A stretch of DNA of 9,244 bases from Candidatus Methanophagales archaeon (GTDB lineage Archaea; Halobacteriota; Syntropharchaeia; Alkanophagales; Methanospirareceae), in NCBI GenBank assembly GCA_030668065.1, contig DAOUUS010000044.1, forward strand, positions 1 to 9,244. The letters run 5' to 3'. Under the pieces are notes generated by a model. The model made no database searches and was not told the DNA's origin. It saw only the letters and a program-made list of their open reading frames with translations. Shown here in pieces: positions 4,974-9,244 of the stretch (position 1 is its first letter; each line of letters starts with the position of its first letter). The translations under genes were made by a program, and so were the position numbers.

Positions 4974-6692
4974 GTGGCAAGAGTAAAGCTAAGCGGTGCG
5001 GAGATCGTAGTAGAAGAGCTAAAAGACGAGGGCGTGGAAGTAGCCTTTGGAATACCAGGCGGTGTTTTATTAGATTTATATGATGCGCTCTACAAAGAAG
5101 ACGCGATTAGACATATATTGATGCGGCATGAACAATGTGCAGCGCATGCTGCGGACGGTTATGCACGTGTATCAGGACGAACCGGCGTTTGTATCGCAAC
5201 TTCGGGTCCCGGCGCCACGAACCTCGTTACCGGTCTGGCGAATGCAAACATGGATTCTGCGCCTGTAGTAGCGTTGACCGGGCAGGTGGTAACTTCTGCA
5301 ATAGGTACAAACGCATTCCAGGAGGCGAGCACTTTCACGATTACCATGCCGGTCACAAAACATAATTTCTTGGTGAAGCGGACAGAAGATTTGCCTAAGG
5401 TCATACACAACGCATTCTACATCGCCAGTACCGGACGTAAAGGAGTGGTTTTGATTGACTTACCGAAAGACGTCTTAGCAGACGTAGCAAAAGTGAATTT
5501 ACATACTAAAGAGACTTTCGCAGGCTATAAGCCGAATATCAAACCGAATATTGTGCAGACAAAGAAGACGGCGGAAGTGTTAGCAAATGCGGAGCGACCG
5601 CTTATACTGGCCGGTGGCGGTATTATAAGCTCGGATGCCACGGAAGAACTGCGTAGTTTAGCGGAATTACTTGGTGCATGTGTGGTCACGACACTTATGG
5701 GCAAAGGCGCCATTCCAGAGAATCATCCGCTCTGCTTAGGCATGGCTGGTATGCACGGGCATCTTTGTGCGAACAGAGCGATAAACGAATGCGATGCGCT
5801 GCTTGCGTTGGGGACACGGTTCAGCGATAGACTGACCGCATGGCAACTGGACCAGTTCGCGCCGGATGCTACTGTGATACATGTGGATATAGATGCGGCA
5901 GAGATAAACAAGAACCTCCCGGTTGATATACCAATAGTAGGCGATGTGAAGCTTGCGCTTGCCGACATCCTGAAGTGGCTGGCGAAACAGAAAAAAATGG
6001 GCGATAAGAGCGTCTGGCTGCAGCGTGTAAAAGAGATGCACACGACGTGTGAAGACTGCATAAAGGACGTGAGACGGGCAGGCACCTCTTTATCCGATAT
6101 GTTCATAAAAGAGCTCAGTTTACTCCTGGATGGCGATGCGATCGTTACAACAGAAGTAGGGCAGTGTCAGATGTTTGCCGCGCATTATTACATGACGAAG
6201 GAGCCACGTACGTTTATTTCCTCCGGCGGGCTGGGCACGATGGGATTCGGATTTCCAGCCGCTATAGGTGCGAAGGTAGCGGTGCCGGATAAGAAAGTGG
6301 TGGACATCGCGGGTGACGGCAGTTTCTTGATGACCTGTCAGGACCTGGCTACCTGTGTGGAGAATGATATACCAGTTGTGGTTTGCATCCTCAATAACCG
6401 GTACCTGGGCATGGTAAGACAGTGGCAGGAGCTGTTCTACGATAAGAAATATTCGCATACTGGTTTGGGTGCAACACCGGACTTCGTTAAGCTGGCAGAA
6501 GCGTTTGGATGCTATGGCGAGCGTGTGGAGAAGCCGGAAGATTTGAAAGACGTTTTGAACAGCGCATTTGAGTCGGGAAAGCCGGCAGTGATTGATATGA
6601 TAGTAGGCAGTGATGATAAGATATTACCGATGATTCCGCCGGGTGGTGGTATAATAGGTATGATAGGAACGGAAAGATGCAAACACGTATAA
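4974..6692 (+). CDS. ilvB: Acetolactate (acetohydroxyacid) synthase, catalytic large subunit
   Basis: Thiamine-diphosphate enzyme that condenses two pyruvates to 2-acetolactate, or pyruvate with 2-oxobutyrate to 2-aceto-2-hydroxybutyrate, the first shared step of valine/leucine/isoleucine synthesis; cytosolic. The 572 residues are full length for the family. The N-terminal pyrimidine-binding domain has GIPGG (26-30), RHEQ (51-54, catalytic Glu53), GPGATN (78-83) and AFQE (114-117). The central FAD-binding-type domain spans about 190-340 (LILAGGGI; LGTRFSDRLT). The C-terminal diphosphate domain has GDGS (447-450) through NN (474-475), the standard ThDP/magnesium motif, followed by GMVRQWQE (479-486) with Trp484 at the classic herbicide-site position. 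Cys55 after RHEQ, where Gly or Ala is usual, is a mild oddity. The end overlaps ilvN by 16 bases, implying translational coupling with the regulatory subunit. FAD/ThDP relatives such as oxalyl-CoA decarboxylase are ruled out by the ilvN and ilvC neighbours. Confidence 0.97.
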   Translation: MARVKLSGAEIVVEELKDEGVEVAFGIPGGVLLDLYDALYKEDAIRHILMRHEQCAAHAADGYARVSGRTGVCIATSGPGATNLVTGLANANMDSAPVVALTGQVVTSAIGTNAFQEASTFTITMPVTKHNFLVKRTEDLPKVIHNAFYIASTGRKGVVLIDLPKDVLADVAKVNLHTKETFAGYKPNIKPNIVQTKKTAEVLANAERPLILAGGGIISSDATEELRSLAELLGACVVTTLMGKGAIPENHPLCLGMAGMHGHLCANRAINECDALLALGTRFSDRLTAWQLDQFAPDATVIHVDIDAAEINKNLPVDIPIVGDVKLALADILKWLAKQKKMGDKSVWLQRVKEMHTTCEDCIKDVRRAGTSLSDMFIKELSLLLDGDAIVTTEVGQCQMFAAHYYMTKEPRTFISSGGLGTMGFGFPAAIGAKVAVPDKKVVDIAGDGSFLMTCQDLATCVENDIPVVVCILNNRYLGMVRQWQELFYDKKYSHTGLGATPDFVKLAEAFGCYGERVEKPEDLKDVLNSAFESGKPAVIDMIVGSDDKILPMIPPGGGIIGMIGTERCKHV

Positions 6693-7156
6693 TTTCGCTA
6701 TTGGTAGAGGACCATCCGGGAGTGCTAACGCGGATGTCGGGTATGTTCACGATGCGGGGAATCAATATCACGTCTCTTACGGTTTCACCGTGCGAGAAGA
6801 ATGGGTTATCACGGATGACGGTAGCGATAAAAGGCACGGAGAGCGAATTGGAGAAGGTGCGGAAGCAGATAAGTAATCTGATAGAAGTGGTGAAAGTAGT
6901 GGATTTGAAGGCAGATGAGGCGATAATACGCGATTTGTGTCTGCTAAAAGTACACACAAAAGATTCGGGAATGCGTCTGGAAGTGATGTTGCTTGTGGAA
7001 TCGTACGGTGCGAAAATAATGGATGCTACACTGGATTCGGTGATAATCGAGCTTACGGAAGAGCCCAAGAAGATAGACCGTTTTGTGGATTTGATGCAGC
7101 ATTTTGGTGTGAAACAGTTGTTTCGGACCGGGCTTACTGCGATAGGTCGTGATTGA
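6677..7156 (+). CDS. ilvN: Acetolactate synthase, regulatory small subunit
   Basis: The 159-residue partner of IlvB. It raises activity of the catalytic subunit and normally confers feedback inhibition by valine. An N-terminal ACT domain (about residues 3-77) shows LLVEDHPGVLTRMSGMF and RGINITSLTV, with Gly28 and Asn30 at the effector-binding turn, then LSRMTV. The C-terminal ALS small-subunit domain (about 80-155) shows IRDLCLLKV, GAKIMDATLDSVIIELT and a closing LFRTGLTAIGRD. The length matches the standard bacterial and archaeal IlvN/IlvH. The ATG lies inside the last codons of ilvB in another frame (16-base overlap), so the subunits are very probably translated from one message. Whether this copy is valine-sensitive cannot be decided by eye. 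Confidence 0.96.
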   Translation: MQTRIISLLVEDHPGVLTRMSGMFTMRGINITSLTVSPCEKNGLSRMTVAIKGTESELEKVRKQISNLIEVVKVVDLKADEAIIRDLCLLKVHTKDSGMRLEVMLLVESYGAKIMDATLDSVIIELTEEPKKIDRFVDLMQHFGVKQLFRTGLTAIGRD

Positions 7157-7230
7157 ATGCCTGAAATAGCCGGGCGGGATACGCACGCAGAAGAATAGCC
7201 GGAAATGTCGTCTTCGAAAACAGAACGCAA

Positions 7231-7240
7231 CATTTATATG
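7231..7240 (+). promoter_or_regulatory. Putative ilvC TATA box
   Basis: CATTTATATG lies in the 127-base gap between ilvN and ilvC, about 50 bases before the ilvC ATG. It would allow ilvC to be transcribed separately from ilvBN, with a leader of about 25 bases. Read-through from ilvBN is also possible, since no terminator is visible in the gap. Confidence 0.5.
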
Positions 7241-7283
7241 CGCTTAAAATTTGGTTTACATAAATAACATAGAGGATGATACC

Positions 7284-8282
7284 ATGGAAATATTACATGA
7301 TAAGGATGTAGATGATAGCATTTTAAAAGGTAAGACCGTAGCAGTAATCGGATACGGAGCACAGGGCGATGCACAAGCAAACTGCTTGAGAGACTCAGGA
7401 GTTAATGTGGTCATAGGCGAGACGGAGATATTGGGCGGTCGAAACAATCCGAGTTGGGACAAGGCAAAGAAAGACGGTTTTGTGGTTCTGCCAGTAGATG
7501 AAGCCGCAGAAAAGGGTGATATAGTTCATGTTTTGCTCCCGGACGAGGTTCAGCCCGCGGTTTACGAACAGCAGATACAGCAGCACATGAAAGCTGGGAA
7601 AGCACTTTGTTTCTCGCATGGCTTTAACATCTGCTACAAGAGAATCATGCCTCCCAAAGAGGTGGACGTTATAATGGTAGCGCCAAAAGCGCCGGGGACC
7701 GAGGAACGGGTAGCGTATTTAGAAGGCTTTGGCGTACCGGGTCTCGTTGCGGTAAAACAGAATCCGTCTGGAAATGCACGCGAACTGGCGTTGGCAATGA
7801 CAAAGGCAATGCACTGGACAAAAGCGGGTATCCTGGAATGCACGTTTGAACAGGAGACTTACGAGGATTTGTTTGGCGAGCAGTGCGTGTTATGTGGTGG
7901 TCTGGTAGAATTAATGAAGAACGGTTTTGAAGTCTTAGTAGAAGCAGGCTATCCACCGGAGATGGCGTATTTCGAGTGCGTACACGAGATGAAACTCATT
8001 GTTGATTTGGTATGGCAAGGCGGAATAAAGCGGATGGCAGAAGTGATCTCCAATACCGCAGAGTATGGCATGTGGGCAGAGGGGCATAAGATAATCGGGC
8101 CTGAAGTAAAAGAGAGGATGAAGGAAGCTCTGGCACGAGTGGAGAACGGTGAATTCGCAGAAGAATGGGTGGCAGAGTCAAAAAGAGGTATTCCGTTTTT
8201 AAAAGCGAGTCGCGAAGAAATAGGCAAGCATCAAGTTGAGATAGTGGGCGAAGAGATAAGGAAATTGTTTGCCCAAAAATGA
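7284..8282 (+). CDS. ilvC: Ketol-acid reductoisomerase (class I), 12-residue cofactor loop
   Basis: Rearranges and reduces acetolactate or acetohydroxybutyrate to the dihydroxy acids of valine/isoleucine synthesis, with magnesium and NAD(P)H. I chose ATG 7284 (332 residues, the class I length) over an in-frame TTG at 7251, because GAGGATG (7272-7278) sits just ahead and family similarity starts there. Rossmann motif GYGAQG is at 23-28, catalytic-site FSHGFNI at 110-116, APKAPG at 133-138. The knotted helical domain carries magnesium ligands Asp195 and Glu199 in EDLFGEQ, Glu231 and Glu235 in ECVHE, and ISNTAEYG at 255-262. The loop after the second beta strand, ETEILGGRNNPS (46-57), has 12 residues where most enzymes have 7. 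It starts with two glutamates and lacks the usual Arg after GL, suggesting NADH rather than NADPH use (inference). A separate TATA box precedes the gene; the next gene follows after 4 bases. Confidence 0.96.
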   Translation: MEILHDKDVDDSILKGKTVAVIGYGAQGDAQANCLRDSGVNVVIGETEILGGRNNPSWDKAKKDGFVVLPVDEAAEKGDIVHVLLPDEVQPAVYEQQIQQHMKAGKALCFSHGFNICYKRIMPPKEVDVIMVAPKAPGTEERVAYLEGFGVPGLVAVKQNPSGNARELALAMTKAMHWTKAGILECTFEQETYEDLFGEQCVLCGGLVELMKNGFEVLVEAGYPPEMAYFECVHEMKLIVDLVWQGGIKRMAEVISNTAEYGMWAEGHKIIGPEVKERMKEALARVENGEFAEEWVAESKRGIPFLKASREEIGKHQVEIVGEEIRKLFAQK

Positions 8283-8286
8283 AATA

Positions 8287-8910
8287 ATGGCTCTTTCGTT
8301 TTTAACGCACCGCCCAACGAAGATAGTCTTAGTGGGTCTTAATTACAGAGACCACGCAAAAGAGCTTGAGATGCCGTTACCAGCAGAGCCTATTTTATTT
8401 ATGAAACCCGTTACTGCGTTGATCGGGCCCGAAGAGCGTATTCGCTATCCGTCTCAAGCGACACGGGTGGATTATGAAGCGGAATTAGCAGTTATCATAA
8501 AAGGTACGTGCAAAGACCTCGCGCCCGAAGACGTTATGGCACATGTAGAAGGCTTTACCTGTTTGAATGACGTGACAGCTCGGGATATACAGAAGAGGGA
8601 TGGACAGTGGACACGAGCAAAAAGCTTTGACTCGTTCTGTCCGATAGGTCCCCGGATAGTCTCAGATGTTGACCCGAATAAACTGAAGATACAGAGTTTT
8701 CTTAATGGCGAGCGGAAGCAGGATTCAAATACCGCTAATTTCATATTTACCGTGGAGGAGCTGGTTTCGTTCATCTCGCACGTTATGACGTTGATGCCGG
8801 GAGATATTATTGCAACGGGCACGCCAGGTGGGATTGGTGCTATTGATAGAGGCGATACGATAGAAATACGGATAGAGGGTATTGGGACGTTGCGGAATTA
8901 TGTGGGATAA
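8287..8910 (+). CDS. Fumarylacetoacetate hydrolase (FAH) superfamily protein
   Basis: A 207-residue member of the FAH fold, whose members hydrolyse, decarboxylate, hydrate or isomerise 2-oxo acids using a divalent metal; substrate unknown. Characteristic motifs are GLNYRDHAKE (17-26), YEAELAV (63-69) with metal ligands Glu64 and Glu66, LNDVTARD (93-100) with the third ligand Asp95, the likely catalytic Lys112 in AKSFD, and PGDIIATGTPGGIG (171-184). The compact length fits the FAHD1/YcgM-like branch (acylpyruvase or oxaloacetate decarboxylase activities) rather than two-domain FAH enzymes. ATG 8287 is preferred to TTG 8269, which lies inside ilvC; similarity begins at about residue 10 either way. 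No clear ribosome binding site is present, so translation may be coupled to ilvC, which stops 4 bases upstream. A role in the branched-chain pathway is suggested only by position; it might clear an unwanted oxo-acid by-product. Confidence 0.9.
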   Translation: MALSFLTHRPTKIVLVGLNYRDHAKELEMPLPAEPILFMKPVTALIGPEERIRYPSQATRVDYEAELAVIIKGTCKDLAPEDVMAHVEGFTCLNDVTARDIQKRDGQWTRAKSFDSFCPIGPRIVSDVDPNKLKIQSFLNGERKQDSNTANFIFTVEELVSFISHVMTLMPGDIIATGTPGGIGAIDRGDTIEIRIEGIGTLRNYVG

Positions 8911-9074
8911 GTAAAATGATTGGTGTAGATACAGGTTTAGCGAAGAGGTGCTACCAAGAATAGACAGTTTGCAAGGCGTGTATCCTCTTAATGAGTGAAT
9001 ATGAACACGATGAGCGGTAAACAGCAGAGCGGCTGCTTCGTATTGCAATCAGAAGTGGAGTGGCTGAGACGGGC
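8911..9074. other. Convergent intergenic region
   Basis: This lies between the FAH-family gene and a small minus-strand ORF. The only secondary structure seen is a long-looped AAGAGG/CCTCTT pair (8943-8994 region) and a short CGGG/CCCG pair near 9070-9085; neither is followed by a T-run. No RNA gene is recognised. Confidence 0.5.
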
Positions 9075-9233
9075 TTATCGTCCCGCGAGTTCATCTATCT
9101 CCGCTAGAAATTTAGCAGATGATTTGTTCAATTGCATCGCCTGTTCACTCAATTTTGTGAGCGTGTTGATAGAGCCTGCGACCAGGAACCGCAAAATACG
9201 ATAGTCCTCTTCCCATAATATTAAGTTCTTCAT
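9075..9233 (-). CDS. Small protein of unknown function (52 codons)
   Basis: A minus-strand frame from ATG 9233-9231 to TAA 9077-9075. GGAAGGA (9238-9244) lies 5 bases ahead of the ATG, the strongest Shine-Dalgarno-like site in the window, which is the main reason to call it. The product starts MKNLILWEEDYRILRFLV and continues through a mostly helical, amphipathic, Gln/Lys/Glu-rich stretch (SINTLTKLSEQAMQLNKSS; FLAEIDELAGR). It could form one or two helices or a coiled coil, and shows no signal peptide or metal-binding cysteines. I recognise no family. The frame stays open to the right edge, so this could be the end of a longer protein starting beyond the window. It converges on the FAH-family gene. 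Confidence 0.55.
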   Translation of the reverse strand: MKNLILWEEDYRILRFLVAGSINTLTKLSEQAMQLNKSSAKFLAEIDELAGR

Positions 9234-9244
9234 TTGTTCCTTCC

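Noticed and set aside
8995..9204. A 69-codon plus-strand frame downstream of the FAH gene
   Set aside because: It lacks a ribosome binding site and is antisense to the small minus-strand ORF, which has a strong one.
1..9244. CRISPR arrays, tRNA, rRNA or riboswitches
   Set aside because: No regularly spaced short repeats, no cloverleaf or conserved rRNA words, and no recognisable riboswitch core were seen on either strand.

Overview
The window reads as archaeal DNA, probably from an uncultured anaerobic euryarchaeon. Promoters look like archaeal TATA boxes with short leaders and GGAGG-type ribosome binding sites. Secreted proteins carry dense N-glycosylation sequons, and one ends in a PGF-CTERM-like archaeosortase tail. 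The dockerins have the ADAGD signature that I associate with methane- or alkane-oxidising archaea such as ANME-1 and its relatives. That placement is inference from memory, not a search result.

Positions 1-4405 (minus strand) hold at least four paralogous secreted cohesin proteins, each apparently a separate transcription unit. They are a 5' fragment running off the left edge (1-188), a cohesin with a Ser/Thr/Pro stalk and membrane/sorting tail (564-1433), and two proteins of layout signal peptide, cohesin, carboxypeptidase-regulatory-like beta domain, dockerin (1754-2731 and 3446-4405). The anchored protein could be the base of a surface scaffold and the cohesin-dockerin proteins its links. 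No catalytic domain is present, so this looks like scaffold or adhesion machinery rather than a complete cellulosome. Duplicated leaders, duplicated 3' flanks and a homogenised dockerin half show that the cluster grew by duplication. It has also taken mobile DNA: a 121-123 bp inverted-repeat element at 1539-1661 and a badly decayed rve-type transposase at 2918-3302.

Positions 4406-4973 are a divergent intergenic region with promoters at both ends and nothing recognisable between.

Positions 4974-8910 (plus strand) are a branched-chain amino acid locus: ilvB and ilvN (overlapping; both acetolactate synthase subunits), then ilvC (ketol-acid reductoisomerase, with its own TATA box and an uncommon 12-residue cofactor loop starting with acidic residues). 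Four bases after ilvC comes a fumarylacetoacetate-hydrolase-superfamily gene of unknown substrate. IlvBN makes acetolactate or acetohydroxybutyrate from pyruvate and 2-oxobutyrate, and IlvC converts these to the dihydroxy acids leading to valine, isoleucine and leucine.

Positions 8911-9244 contain a convergent small ORF (52 codons, minus strand) with a strong ribosome binding site and no recognised function.
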